Assembly (NCBI GenBank): GCA_037074705.1
Contig: CM073593.1
Coordinates: 11,723,001 to 11,787,000, forward strand
Source: Zhengitettix transpicula
Lineage: Eukaryota > Arthropoda > Insecta > Orthoptera > Tetrigidae
Reading direction: 5' to 3'
Length of the DNA: 64,000 nt
Position numbers and translations under genes: made by a program. The notes beneath the pieces were generated by a model. It had not been told where the DNA came from. It saw only the letters and a program-made list of their open reading frames with translations, and did no database searches. Of this stretch, positions 1 through 12,596 are shown piece after piece. Numbering within the stretch: position 1 is the stretch's first letter; each line of letters begins with the position of its first letter.

Positions 1-384
1 ACGTACTTCAGATAATAATTATCTACAAACTCATTTTGATATACCATGCTGTAAACTAAAGGTGGCCACGCAAGCAGCTACAAATATTAGTAACAGTTTT
101 CGCAATATACTTCTAAAGAAGCATTTTCCTTAATCTGTCACATATCGTGTTGGTGTTTGACTTTTATTAATGTTAGTTCGTATCTTATAATTTTAGAGAT
201 TTATATGAGGGATATGCCAATTCCGAGACTCGATGAAGTAAGTTATTGAGGGGTGTCCCTCGCAAAACACCTAGATTAAAGCTACCTTCAAAGGAAGACC
301 GACATTGATACTGTTGTTTCTATTTAATTTATGGTGCTTTCCAGATTTTTTTAGACACAGTCTGCATGAGTGTTATCTGCTTTG

Positions 385-516
385 ATGGGTAATCCCCTTT
401 AATATCGTAGGAAGGGATGGGAAAGGTAGCCAAGGGTTTTCTAGGGCCCTGGGTTTATATTTTAAGGACTCCATAAATACGATGCAAGGAAACACCTAGA
501 GATGCCTGCAACAGGC
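385..516 (-). repeat. DR dispersed repeat, copy A (degraded fragment)
   Basis: This fragment keeps the order of landmarks seen in other DR copies read from their 3' end: GTAATC..CCCCTTTAATAtCGTAGGAAGGGAT, then GTAGCCAAGGGTT, TAGGGCCC, and a degraded cctgca..aggc block. Only about 130 bp of the roughly 0.5-kb unit survive. Confidence 0.6.
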
Positions 517-540
517 TTCATGATTTATTTTCTACTTTAG

Positions 541-755
541 TGAAGTTAAAACGACTCTTGAAGAGTTTTGTATAGGAATATTAAACAAAGAACACCTCTT
601 CACGTGTTTGATTTCAGTCAATCTGGGTCGAATTTACACTTTCGCGGGCTTACTCTTTCCCATAATCCCATACCTTGTCTGTTGCTTCTCGACACCCGTC
701 ACCTCGTCACCCAACTTTATGGCCGTAATTTCCAGCAAGCCACAGCTCGTCTTCA
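541..755 (+). repeat. Direct repeat R1, copy 1
   Basis: Starting from CCTCTTCACGTGTTTGATTT, this segment matches 1557-1728 closely, sharing CACTTTCGCGGGCTTACTC, CCCATAATCCCAT and TTCTCGACACCCGTCACCTCG. The ORFs here are not recognised as protein. It is a dispersed repeat of unknown class. Confidence 0.65.
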
Positions 756-767
756 ATTTATCGACAA

Positions 768-935
768 TTCATTTAATCAGAGATAAATGGTTACGTTTTT
801 TAGAAGCACTGAATAATATACACAGTAGGACAAAATTTACGCGCGAATGGGAAAACAATAATAGAATTAATATTACGGATTTAACAGTCATAAGAAAGGG
901 CAGCAGACTGTTAACAAAAATTGTTCAAGAAGCCT
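768..935 (+). pseudogene. PLE reverse transcriptase fragment
   Basis: The frame reads FLEALNNIHSRTKFTREW, then ENNNRINITDLTVIRKG. This resembles the block after the catalytic YVDD in Penelope-like RTs (F-L-x-x-LNNIH-x-x-x-KFT, then INFLDLTI). It ends at a stop soon after LLTKI, and no catalytic motif is preserved upstream. It is a truncated relic. The AT-rich, lysine-rich stretch downstream to about 1350 may be further decay of the same element. Confidence 0.45.
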
Positions 936-1514
936 AAAACAACAAAAATATTAAATTACAAATTTAATCACCTACGGCTTGTAATTTAACAACTAGAGCT
1001 GTAAGAGTTACAGATGACCTGTTTATTAAGGAAGTAAAAGGCAATGTTTTAAAAATATTGAAAGATAATTGGTACCTGGATAAAAGAAATTTGTAATAAA
1101 ATGGTGAGAAATATGGAAATGAAGAAAAATAAGAAAGTGATAAGTGAAAACGATAGTATATGCATAAAGGAAATGGATATTAGAGGAATACTTAAGTATT
1201 TTAAAATGTTAAAAGATAATAAACATGTTTGATAAAAAATGAAGAAAATAGTGTAAACGTAAACGCAATGAATGTATAGAAATTTTACTTTAAAGGGATG
1301 TCTGGAAAATTCAGTAGACATCAGTTGGCTAGAAAGTTGGGCAAAGTAAATTAACACTTGACGTCATTATGCAATACCATCAATTAGGTTCTTACGACAT
1401 GTAAACTAAAATGTAAGGTATGTATTTTTGTAATTTTACAGATGAATATTGCTTAATATAAGCCGAAAGATCCTGATGAATAACTGACAAAATAAAGACT
1501 GTTTTTCAGTGTTC

Positions 1515-1728
1515 CTTGTTTAATCGGCTCTCTTCGTTCCTCACCAGAGAGTGGAAACCTCTTCACGTGTTTGATTTCAGTCAATCTGTGTCGATTTTAC
1601 ACTTTCGCGGGCTTACTCTTTCCCATAATCCCATGCCTTGTCTGAAGGCATGGCTGCTTCTCGACACCCGTCACCTCGGCACCCAAATTTATGACCGTAA
1701 TTTCCAGAAAGCCACAGCTCGTCTCTAG
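1515..1728 (+). repeat. Direct repeat R1, copy 2
   Basis: This is the second copy of the segment at 541-755. It has a small insertion (gaaggcatggc) before TGCTTCTCGACACCCGTC. Substitutions between the copies point to an old dispersed family rather than a fresh duplication. Confidence 0.65.
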
Positions 1729-1729
1729 A

Positions 1730-3721
1730 TACACAGTAGTTGTTACACAAATATTTAGAATTAATCTTGAATTAATTTGGGGCGTGTTCTTCTGTGCTGC
1801 CGTTTATTTTTCATATTTTAGTTATAATAAACCAATTATTTCAGTTTAACATTTCTATCGAACAATTTTCACTGATAGATATGAATAAATTACATAGTTT
1901 CACTCCTATGAAGCTTGTCGACTACATATCTACATATTTTTTTAAAAATATAAAACGTCTGCATTAAAAACATACTAATTAGATACAGAAGTAGCCAAAT
2001 AAGAGATAAAAATTAAGTGGTAAAAGGTACAACACTTTCATCATTTAACTTTGTCATTTTTAGGCTTCTTTATCTAATTATATATTTTCTTTAATATATA
2101 TACCATTAATTAAATTTAGAAGTAAAATATATTGATATTTTTGTATTATCTAACAAATTTTGTTAAACAATATTACATTTTACTAAACCATGGCATCACA
2201 TTTTTCCGTTTAATAAACTCTTTTTATCAGGGCTGTGGTAGGTACCGAATTAAGTCCTTGAAATTGATATATCACATATTTCAAACTATAATATTTGTAA
2301 GGTGACGAAAAAGTATATGGTTATGTAACATTCGATGTGTCCGATGATGTAATTCTTAACTTTGAAGGTGCTCCGTGAATGTTGAGACATTCGAAGTGTG
2401 TTTCCTCTGCGATTCGGTCCCGCGTTGGACCGCTACGCAATTCTCGGCTACCTTCTCGTTTGCCTAGTGTCTAGCAGCCAGGACGCAAAATATGTTTAAT
2501 TTTCATCTATCTTTTTTTTTCCTCGCCAAGGACAAACTCCTCGTGGCTCCTCCAAGGTTTAAACCACTCTGACAATTATTCGTGACCGTTTCCAGATTTA
2601 AATGACACCGTATATTTAAATTATGTTTAAAATTTATAAATCGCTGTTTCGTCTCATAGGAGGCAAAATAAGTCAAAAAACAAGAATTTAACACTTCCTG
2701 AAAACTTGCGTTGAAATCAGGATTACAAAGATATCGTGAAGGAGAAAATCCCACTATATCTGTTTATTCCCATTAATTTTTGGCGTTGGGCAGAAAAACA
2801 TTATCGAAAGTACACGATTTTCTTGTTTCTGTGTCCGGAATATTGAACAAATTAAGATGGACATTTTATAATGTTCTCTATTTTTTTCTGTACGTTACCA
2901 ATCCCTTAAAACCTAATTGAAGAATTTTTACATTGCTTAATTATCTGACTATAATGAATTTCAGAGACAGTCTTATTAAGTTTTGGAGTTTTTTTATTTA
3001 TATTCTTATTAATGGAATATCAGATATTTTGAAAGTCACCGTAATCGGTTTAAATAACACTTAAAATTAGAGAAACAAGGAAATAAACGTCCAATGTGGC
3101 TTCACACCAGTCTTTTACCCATTGGGCCATCAGAAGCTTATTTATGACTTTAAATGATATCTGATAATAAAGTTAAAATCGAGAGATCGAACCGTGCAGC
3201 TTCTTGTGCAGCCCTGATAAGCAGGTAGCAGAGTTCGGCGGCGTTACTTGTCCAAATTAAGTATATCTGAGCAAAGTCGATTAAGACGTTGTACATTAGT
3301 TTTTGTTCAGCTTTGACGACCGTATTTGAAGTTAAACTACATTACATACGCATATTTTATCGTCTTATTAATGTGATTTACTTTCTAAAAAGTTTTTATA
3401 ATGACTATTTGAAAAGTTAAGATTAAAATTGTTAAATAATCAAACTTAAAAATCTTAAATATAAAAATAGTGGCACATGTAATACAAAATTACTATTTGT
3501 TATGTTGTGTCTCAGAATTAAAATATCAAATTGAGGTCAATGGAAGTCGGAGTTTAGGAAATATACAAAACAAAACAGACAAATTTGTGCTGTGAGGTAA
3601 TAGTTTGTAACGTATTATTAAAGTACGTTAAATTGTAACTTATGAATTACTGGCTGTTTTTACAAGTTATGGAAGTTACGAGGACAGCTTAAGGAAAATT
3701 GTACAATTCCCCGTCATACAG
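1730..3721. other. AT-rich stretch without identified gene
   Basis: No gene or named repeat was recognised. Two GC-richer patches (about 2390-2480 and 3180-3250) stand out. An 83-codon minus ORF at 2503-2754 has no recognisable motif. A GGTTCGATC-like string on the minus strand near 3185 lacks a tRNA fold. Confidence 0.4.
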
Positions 3722-4020
3722 TTATGATCAGTATGTAAAAAATGAAGGAATAAGAGAGGAAGTCGGAATTAAAGAGACGTTATGGCAAAAAATACCTAAA
3801 GCCAGGCTGAAGTGGTTGTCAAAAGAATGGACGAGAATAGAAGATATGGATGGAGAGAGAAATAAGAGGAACTAGACGCTAGAGGAAGACCAAGAAGGAG
3901 GTGGATAGATCATGTAGAAAGAGAAGTGGAAGAGAGTGGGTCGAAGCGGAATAGAGGTGGAGCTGAAAAAGTGGTTTCCGGAAAATAGGGGAAACTGGAG
4001 ATTGAACGAGATGATGATGA
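3722..4020 (+). pseudogene. LINE ORF2 C-terminal fragment
   Basis: Broken frames read NEGIREEVGIKETLW, then RGRPRRRWIDHVERE. The GRPR-x-RWxD signature is typical of the C-terminal end of many non-LTR retrotransposon polyproteins. At least two frameshifts or stops break it. It ends in a GATGATGATGAA run, like the short 3' repeats of several LINE clades. The clade is not assigned. Confidence 0.6.
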
Positions 4021-4180
4021 ATCTTCATGTCGATATAAATGTTATGATTTTGTTACGAAGGTACACGAACTTCATTTGTATAAATGAAGTATCACAATGA
4101 CCATAACGTTAATTTCTTACCCCATGCTGGTAAAAATGTACCAAATATTGCTGTACCAAATATCCTGAGAAAGTATATAT

Positions 4181-5214
4181 TGTAATATTTTATTATAAAT
4201 AGCTTGCATCTTTTGACAATAATTCATGATATGAATTATGTGGCGTTTTTAAATGAAAAGAACTATTACGTGAAAACTATTAAACAAGATTTATTAACAA
4301 TTTTAAAACAAGTATTCAAATCACAAAATATTTGGGATCTCAGGGTCTTGAACTGGGTTTGATAATGGCAGAATTTATATAATCAAAATCACAAAAATTA
4401 CATTTGCTTTATATGGGAATCAATGCATCTGAACATAGACGAAATTTGTTGCTGAAGAAATAATACCAAAGATTGAATTTAAACAATTTCAATTTTATCA
4501 AGAAATAAAGAATGATCTGAATAATTAAATATCTCATTTTATCGATAATTAAAGAACGATCTGACGTTTATCTTTTAAACGTGGTTTACAATGATTTTAA
4601 AGTTTTCTTTCTACTTACGGCAGCCCAGGTCTCATTTTAACTTTTCGTGCACAATTTTGGGGATATCACTGATTCTAAGTACTCACAGACTCTAAATGTT
4701 CACAGACTCTAATTAGCGTAGTTTGTTAGTTGGTTTAAAATAACTGTCGATTCTCGATGATTTACTGCAACCTGGATTTGTAGATCTCGTGGATTTTTGT
4801 TGAAAATGCACCTCATTGGTTTTGTCTGTTGACTGAAGACTAGTTCAGTTTCTGCATTTTTGATATAACAGATTACTGGTTACTGGAACGCTTTCTCGTT
4901 CTTTAAATTAGACCTTTCAGTCTTCACTGCTGACTGACAAAAATTGTTCAAGTTTTCGTGAATTAGAATTTTAATCTGTACATCTCGCCGTTTACTGCCC
5001 AACTGTTCGTTCTTTTACTCTGTTCTACTTGCTGTGCGCTGCCCAACTGTTCATTCGTCTCGTAAATTTTGAGCGCGTAAAACCTTCTCGACCGATCAAC
5101 AATACTTTCTTTTGCATTGCCGGTTTGTTGCGGCGTCCGCTATATCCACCAATAATGAGTCCTCTACAATTCAACTTTTCAATTAGAACAATGCCTTAAT
5201 TACCAATTACTACA
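4181..5214 (-). mobile_element. Solo LTR, copy L1
   Basis: On the minus strand it starts TGTAGTAATTGG and ends ATATTACA, and is flanked on both sides by ATAT. It is an inverted relative of 19322-20258. Both carry the block CTCAGGGTCTTGAACTGGG and TTCTCGATG..TTTACTGCAACCTG. TG...CA ends, a 4-bp duplication and no coding content fit a solo LTR of about 1 kb, probably Gypsy-type. Confidence 0.65.
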
Positions 5215-5427
5215 ATATACTACATGATAAGTGGTGAATAATCGCGTTTGTTGGGATTTAATGTTGGCTCATTCCATGCCAACCATAAATAAGAATCACT
5301 TGGTTGACTTTAATCATCATAAACACCGATAGTTTTAGTGAACCAGTACAAATGATTTGCTTTCATCACATTCGTGCAGTATATCATGTTATTTAAATGA
5401 GTGCAATTTTCAAAGTAATTTTTCTGG

Positions 5428-6435
5428 CCTTAAATGATGAGTCTCTAACGTAAAATAAGATGACTTTAACAGAAAACGTCTGCTCTTTCTAATGGTAACA
5501 AAAAGAACTTGATTGTAGCAAAAGGGTTTTTGCTATTTGTGTGTGAAAATGTACAAAATTTGACGCGTCAAATTTGAAACTCATACTTAATAGCGTAAAT
5601 CTACACAACTAATTGAGCTTCATAGTTGATACTTTGGCATCTTAAAATAAGGAATGGGTTTGGTTAGTTCACCAAAGCATAAGTTTCTGGATGGATGTGT
5701 TGCAAAGTTGTAAGCAATGGAAAATATGCTCCAAATTGATGTGACCAATTATTTGAGAAACTTTGTGAGATAACAGCAATAAAACTAAACCTTTTTAAAC
5801 CTTTAAACTGCAACCATCGTGTAGAGCATAAATAGTTGGCGCTGGTTGCCATTTTTCAGGAATCCAGCTGCTTCAGTTCAACAACAATAGTACTTGAAAC
5901 TTGCCAATTTGTTAGAACGTGCATCAGTGGCGCATGAGTGACCTTTACGCTGGAGACCTTTAATGATGAGTCTCTAACATGAAATTAGATGACTCTAAAA
6001 GAAAAAAGTCTTTTCTTTCCAATGGTAAAAAAAGAACTTGATTGTATTAAATGGTTTTTTGCAATTTGGGTTCGAAACTTCACAAAATTTGACACATAAA
6101 ATTTGAACCTCATATTAACTAAGATATATCTTGAGAACAAAGTGAGCTTGAAAGCTGATTCTTTGGAAGCTTAAAATAAGTAATAGGTTTAGTCAGCTTA
6201 CCAAAGCATAAGTTTGTAGAACGTCTTATTTCAAAGTTATAAGCCAGAAAAGTCGGCGTCAAATTGACGTGACGGTTTTTTTTAGCAACTTTGTGAGATA
6301 ACATCACTAAAACTAAAACTTTTTAAACCTTTAAACTGCAACCATCGTGTAGAGCATAAATAGTTGTCTCTGGTTGCCATTTTTTCAGGAAGCTAGCTGC
6401 TACAGTTCCACAACAGTAGTACTTCAAACTTCACA
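5428..6435. repeat. Diverged tandem duplication, about 0.5-kb unit
   Basis: Two head-to-tail units (about 5428-5905 and 5955-6435) share TAATGATGAGTCTCTAAC, AAAAAGAACTTGATTGTA, CACCAAAGCATAAGTTT (approximately), and CTTTAAACTGCAACCATCG. They have many small differences, so the duplication is old. Nothing in it is recognisably coding. Confidence 0.75.
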
Positions 6436-8060
6436 ATCTATTCACGCGCACGGTTGAATTGCACAGGTAACTTTTTTGAGGAGGCCCTGGCGCGCCCTCT
6501 ATACTACTAGTGAATCTTAGATTTTGCACAACATCACTTGAAGCTTTATTCAACACTATCACCAAATTTCATCAAAATCCGAGGTGGTACCCAAAAGCGA
6601 TTTGGTCACTTGGTATGGAGTGTCCCTGTTGTCATTTCATTAGATTCTATGTTTATCAACCCTAGCTCCAAATATTTTCGTTGTCCTGAGTTCATACACT
6701 TTTGGACGCAACTGTTCAGAATTTATTCTTTGGGGGATTCCCAAAACTGCTCTGATTTAATATTCCAAGAACATCATTCATCAGTCGGGTTCTAATCAAA
6801 GAATTAGTTTAAGTGACTTTGCTAATCTTGTCCTGAGTTTTCGGCCGTCTTTCCTTTTATCGCCTGCCGACCGTTTCTCGCCAATCGCACCAAATTAACA
6901 TTTTAATTTTGGCCTAATGGTTAAATATCTTCCATTGCAGATGAATTAAGTCTCGCTAGCAGTGACAATGAAGTCGATAGCCCATATTGTTTCACGCCAA
7001 TAAGACGTCAGACAGGCTGAGGACTTGCTGGATGGACGAGCCAGGACGTGGTGGTGTTGGTTACGTCCCTATTACACGCTCATTACATAGTCGCTGTCCA
7101 CTGGTGATCGAGTGAGTGCATCTGTTTCGATGGCTGTCAGTGATACTGGACACGTGAGCCCTAACAGCCGGGAATCAAACTGTGGGAGTGTCTGGTCACC
7201 AGAGGTTCATCTGATACGGCGGGCATATGGAGGACGGTCTCGCACGCAGCAGATAATTAAAACATGTGCGGGGGGAAGTTGAGGATGAGTAGTTTACATG
7301 TATTTTATATTTTTTTCAAAATAAGCGTGTTTTCAGATGTAGTTTATGGTTTTATTTCTCTTTTATTGAGAATCTTGGTGTGGCTATGACAGTTTGAAAT
7401 AATTAAATGCGGATTAAGTGAGATAGTAAGACGATGGACAATGAAGTGAGAAGTAGTAATAAACAATATCAAAGACTTTCAAAGAAATCTTTGAATTTTA
7501 GAATTACAATACTACTGTATTCAGAGACAAACACTTCGCCTAAACAATAATACGGATCATAAATCATGGTTCTTCTTAGACCAGGTATTCACTTTTTCAC
7601 ACTTACTTGCTAGCAAGGAAGTTTTTTATGAGTTACATTTATTTCTTTTCTACAAAATATTTTAAACTGACATTTATTTTATTATGATTTTTAATAGTCG
7701 AAAATTTAAACAAAAATCTTTTGATGATTTTTTCACAAATATTTCCTGATTTCGAATTTAGTAGTGGAATCGGAAATTTCCATGATTATATATACTTTAA
7801 ACATAAAAATTAAATGGCTTTTTCAATTTATACTTTGATATAATCTAATTGTTGAACAACAATTTGAAATTACTTACTTTAATATCAATAATTACCAATA
7901 AAAATTTCATACATACCTTCATTTGGTCATGATATTTTTACTTTAAATGTTTTCTTATTCATTTGTATTAAAATTTGGAGACTGTCTGTTTTTATCCAGT
8001 CAGATACGTGTTTGTCTTACGTCAGTCATCCTGTATAACGATTTGATGTGAACCTATGGC
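6436..8060. other. Mixed AT-rich stretch without identified gene
   Basis: The 85-codon plus ORF at 6538-6795 and the GC-richer block at 6940-7260 have no recognised family. They look like old repeat or unique intergenic DNA. Confidence 0.35.
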
Positions 8061-8061
8061 C

Positions 8062-8205
8062 CATCTATATAATAAAAGGGGATGTATGTATGTATTTACG
8101 TTAATATGCATACAAATTTTAACACGTGAACAGATTGCAACAAAAATTGATTGACGTCTGTTCAATTTTCGAAACTTTACATTCAACATTTAATTAAATA
8201 AACGA
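8062..8205 (-). repeat. RGC repeat, 3'-end fragment
   Basis: TATATAATAAAAGGGGATG followed by tATGTATGTATTTACGTTAA and CAGATTGCAACAAAAATTG is the reverse complement of the ends of the repeats at 60549-61143 and 63061-63645. Only the terminal part is present. Confidence 0.6.
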
Positions 8206-8407
8206 GCTTTGATAGCAATTGTTAATTTTGTCGAAAGTAACGAGCACAGTTTCTTAACTTCTGAGTTTTGACTATTTTAAATGTGAAATTTGTCGTCTCC
8301 ATACAACCCTGTGGTGGGCTTTCTAAAAATTTTGCTGGGCGCCACCTGCAAAGGAAATACTCTCTCGCAGGAAAGGGTGAAATGAATTATTTAATTAATA
8401 AAAAAAC

Positions 8408-8421
8408 AAGAATTTATTATA
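8408..8421 (+). repeat. Target-site duplication, left copy
   Basis: AAGAATTTATTATA here is repeated exactly at 9541-9554, on the far side of two DR units. A 14-bp duplication next to a poly(A) tail is typical of LINE-driven insertion. Confidence 0.7.
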
Positions 8422-8995
8422 GAGAGACGTCTGCGAGGGCTATTCCCTCAGAGGCAATACCTGCGAGGTATATTCTCTCGCGGGCAGAACCTTGTAGGAG
8501 AGATACGAAGGGACTACCTTTGGGGATGCCTTTTCCTCTCCGTTTTTGAACTAAGGTTCCCACAAGCCGAGGCACCTCGGCCTGTTCTGAGAGGTGTATG
8601 TTCCGGGGTCGCAGACCTTGGGCATACGGTAAGAGTTGTCTGCAATTCCCATTGGAACAGTCGGCCAGCTGCCTCCTAAACTGGTCGAGGCACGGAGAAG
8701 GGAATGCTGCGTCCTCACAGAAAACTCCTCTCCCGCTATCGGAAGGGCGTGGGACAAGTACCCAATGCCCGACCTACCTGATGCAGGTTTTTCTAGGGTT
8801 TGTCCTGCATTTCTTTAGGCGAATGCCAGATAGGATCCTTAAAATGTAGCCCGGGGGCCCTAGTTAACCCTTGGCTACCTTCCACTACTCTTCCGCATCC
8901 CCCCTTTCAAATCCCTTCCTATGCTATTAAAGGGGAGTTGCCCAAAGTGGATTACCCTCATGTATCCTGTTACCCTAAAAAAAAAATTATACATC
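8422..8995 (+). mobile_element. DR dispersed repeat, copy B
   Basis: This is a near-complete unit. It opens with CTGCGAGG...CTCTCGCGGG hairpin modules, then TACCTTTGGGGATGCC, CTAAGGTTCCCACAAGCCGA, a central GC-rich part, GGCGTGGGACAAGTACC, CCTGATGCAGGTTTTTCTAG, and ends CTGTTACCC followed by a run of A. The poly(A) end and flanking duplication suggest a retroposon. The ORFs inside appear in both orientations and are not recognised. Confidence 0.75.
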
Positions 8996-9540
8996 GCATT
9001 ACGTCTGCGAGGGTTATTCTCTCGCAGGCTGTACCTGCGAGGGATGTTCTCTCGCAGGCAGAACCTTGTAGGAGACACACGAAGAGGCTACCTTTGGGGA
9101 TGCCTTTTCCTCTCCGATTTTGAACTAAGGTTCCCACAAGCAGAGGCACGTCGGCCTGTTTTGAGAGGTGTATGTTCCGGGGTCACAGACCTTGGGCATA
9201 CGGTAAGAGTTGTCTGCTATTCCCGTTGGAATAGTCGGCCAGCTGCCTCCTAAACTGGTCGAGGCACGGAGAAGGTAATGCTGTGTCCCCACAGCAAACT
9301 CCTCTTCTGCTATCGGAAGGGCGTGGGACAAGTACCAATGCCCGACCTACATGATGCAGGTTTTTCTAGGGTTTTTCCTGCATTTCATAGGCGAATGCCG
9401 GGTAGGATCCTTAAACTATACTTCGGGGGCCCTAGTTAACCCTTTGCTACCTTCCTCTACCATTCCGCATTCCCCATTTCAAATCCCTTCTTATGCTATT
9501 AAAGTGGAGTTGCAACTATGTGGCCTGTTACCCTAAAAAA
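8996..9540 (+). mobile_element. DR dispersed repeat, copy C
   Basis: This is a second unit in the same orientation, directly after copy B. It starts with two successive CTGCGAGG..CTCTCGCAGG modules and ends CTGTTACCCTAAAAAAAA. The right target-site duplication follows at 9541. It is very similar to copy B, differing by scattered substitutions. Confidence 0.75.
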
Positions 9541-9554
9541 AAGAATTTATTATA
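9541..9554 (+). repeat. Target-site duplication, right copy
   Basis: AAGAATTTATTATA is identical to 8408-8421 and closes the DR dimer. Confidence 0.7.
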
Positions 9555-10150
9555 AACAAAGCCGAAATATCTGGCCAAATATTATCTATAATGAAAGATT
9601 GATAGCATGCCCAGGGATGCATATAACCCCTTTCCCAAGATTAACCGTAGTTTATTTATAACTACCTGGAAACATAGACTAGTTCTGCAGCTCGGACTAG
9701 GGTCGTCTGTCGTTGGTGACTTTGGCTTCAGCTGCAGTCGGCCGAGACACAACGTGCACACCCAAATTGCACAAGTCCACTTTAGTTACTGGAGACACTC
9801 TCCTCCGCTGATGGTCACCGACTTTCCTCGTCTCGAGATGTCTCCCTCTCGGACCCCAAAAATCATTGTGTCCTGATTGGCCCTCATCGGCACGTGATCC
9901 ATACTTTTATTCTAATTTAGGACCATACCTTCCCGGCCGTCTACATTTTCTTGACCGACCGCGGTCAAGATTTTATGGTCTTGTTTGCGGGACCCGTGGA
10001 TTTCCCTAATTCGTCCCGCAATTGTCCTCTGTCGGCTACTCGGCACCGGCAAGACACGTTTCCATGTTTCCGGCAGACATTTAGAATAGAATTAATAAAA
10101 TACTTGATGTTCAAGTTAAATGCGAAAAGCGCACCATAACCCATCGGTCA
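9555..10150. other. GC-rich islet of unknown nature
   Basis: This is markedly more GC-rich than its flanks. It has an 89-codon plus ORF (9607-9876) and a 62-codon plus ORF (9951-10139), neither with recognisable domains. It could be an LTR or the untranslated part of a retroelement, or a non-coding exon. I have no basis for choosing. Confidence 0.3.
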
Positions 10151-12094
10151 TCAATGTCTGGTAGTCATCTAATATTAGTTCTTAACTCTGCCCACTTCTG
10201 AAACTACTACATTTTTTTGATAATCAGGTTTCCTTAAGTTGATACTACAATTATACACTAATGATAAATCAAGGACGAAGGTGAATCGCTTTGCAGCACC
10301 AATAATTCATCCTATCTATAAAGAAACCTGGGAAAATTCGTCTCCTCAGTTAAAATTGGCTTCAGTATATTGCCCAATGGATCAGTTTGCTGCTGAACCG
10401 TCAGATTCCAAAGAACAAATATAAATTAGGTTTAAAAAATTCCAAATTTGTTTCCTGAATCTATTTAAAAGTTTTTCTTTTTCCGGATGCGTTGGAAGCG
10501 AACAGTAAGGGTGTGGATCGGAATATCATCTGCCAGCGTTCACGGCGCAGATAAACACCGGATACAGATGCTCCATCGCAGGTTCGGTTGTTTAATTAGT
10601 TGTCATGCCCATTCTACATTTCTGTGCTAATGGAAGTGATATATCACCAGCAAAGGGAACCGAGGGGAATTCTACAAATGATCACACATACAATTGTAGG
10701 CGAGACACAATCGAGATGCAACAGAATGCAATCTTGATAAGATACGATGCGTTACAGGAAATGCAAAAAAACGTGATATCGTCTCCCCAGTTGGAATAAA
10801 AAACCTGAGATATGTCGTGCAAATGTTCCCAATAAATTTTATTAGTTTCATTGTTGACTATATTGAGTGTTGACATCTGAAAGAAAATGTGGTCAACCAC
10901 TCACACATTATTTATTAATCCATTAGTTCGCAGTGACAAAAATGGTAAAAGTATTACATGTACAGACATTACACTACTTAAATACGTTAAATTATAAAAT
11001 TAAATAGCCAAAGAAACAGAGCAAGTAAAACAGTTTTTAAGAAAGATGAATTTATTAACTGCATTTAAGCTTACGTAAGGTGGAAGCTATAATTAAGTAT
11101 AATATTATAACTAAATTTAAATTAAAATATAACATCAAACGAAAAATGGTTTGCTTCTTTTTTTCCTGAAAACAATAACCTTTTAATCATTCACTAGTAT
11201 CAGCGCATATTTTAATATGGAACACATTTTCAGAAAGTCACTTCATTAGTATATAGTATCCTTTTATAACATTTGCTTTAGAATGCATTCCATAACACTT
11301 AACTATAACGAAAATACAGTATACAATTTACATATTATACACAAAATGAAAAGTAATTAATTAAATAAATGTTGCGATAAACGTAAAAATATTTTCAATA
11401 ATTAAAAAAAGAATGGTCACCTGAGTTTGAGCTATGAATATATTTTTACTCTTTTATCATTATTTGTGGCTATTTACTTTGTGTTCAATACAAAATTATA
11501 GTTTTACGAAAATTTATGTAGTTAAAATGCTTTTTAACAGCCACAGATGTTCTCTTATTCGTCCAGAGATGATATGTTGTAACGGGAAGGGGAATATGAT
11601 CTTAAAAAATTTCGAATGAACGTTTAAGGTTACTTATTGCCAACTATTAATTTGAATTAAGTAAAATATATATAAATTCTTGTGTAAAGGTTTTAGAAAT
11701 ACCTCGGAAAGCCTTCCAAAATTTACTGAAACTTTTAAACAGTGTGATAATTACAAAAGACATGAAGAAGGTAGAAATACGAACCGAAAATTGGTATTTT
11801 TTAATTTAATATTTAATTAGTCTGAAAGTCATAAATTGCATTGTATCTAAATAACAAATAAAATTATTTCTAATATCTATAGAGTAACTTGTTATTTCTA
11901 GCTGTACGTTATTATTTGCAAGCACATGCCATCAACGTACCGTGTTCGTAGAAGTCGGTCGGGTATCCGAAGTTATGCTGTCTACTAATTTCTTATTGTT
12001 AAGTAAAGCATATTAATTATAAGGATATGTGTAGAGAAATGGGTTAGTTGAGGCTGAAAGACTTAAAAATTACCTCTCGTGTACGGGGACTTTA
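10151..12094. other. AT-rich stretch without identified gene
   Basis: The short ORFs (10239-10424, 10605-10799, 10682-10900 minus, 11434-11619) have no recognisable motif. No known repeat from this window recurs here. Confidence 0.4.
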
Positions 12095-12487
12095 AGCTTG
12101 TTGGAATTACCTTTGGGGATGCCATCTCCTTTCTCCGTTTTTGAACTAAGGTTCCCACAAGCCGAGGCATCTCGGACTGTTTTGTTCCGGGGTCGCAGAC
12201 CTTGGGAATACGGAAAGAGTCATACGCTGATTCTATTGGAACAGTCGTCCAGCTGCCTCCTTAACTGGTCGAGGCACGGGGAATAGAACGCTGCGTCCCC
12301 ATAGAAAACCCCTCTCCCGCCATTAGAATGGTCCGACCTACCTGATGTAGGGTTTTCTGTTTTTTTCCTGCATCACTTTTAGGCGAATGCCGGGTGGGAT
12401 CCTTAAACTACAGCCAGGGGGCCTATGCTATTAAAGGCGAGTTGCCACCATTCAGATTACCCTCATGTAGCCTGTTACTCTAAAAAT
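12095..12487 (+). mobile_element. DR dispersed repeat, copy D (5'-truncated)
   Basis: It starts at TACCTTTGGGGATGCC without the hairpin modules and ends CTGTTACTCTAAAAATAA. It has an internal deletion after GGGGGCC compared with copies B and I. Confidence 0.7.
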
Positions 12488-12596
12488 AATTATAAAGTTA
12501 ATGAAATATGCCTCTAATGAAGGTTATGTTGATCGCTATAATTGTCTATGTGTTGGATTTGATTACATATAGTATATATTATAAAACTCCGTTAGT

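Noticed and set aside
3180..3250. Possible tRNA on the minus strand (GGTTCGATC)
   Set aside because: The B-box-like string has no matching A-box at the right distance and no acceptor stem.
8551..8757. ORF starting SHALPIAGEEF, repeated in six DR copies, as a host gene family
   Set aside because: It is part of a dispersed repeat, antisense to the poly(A) direction, and overlaps other open frames. Kept only as a finding on DR.
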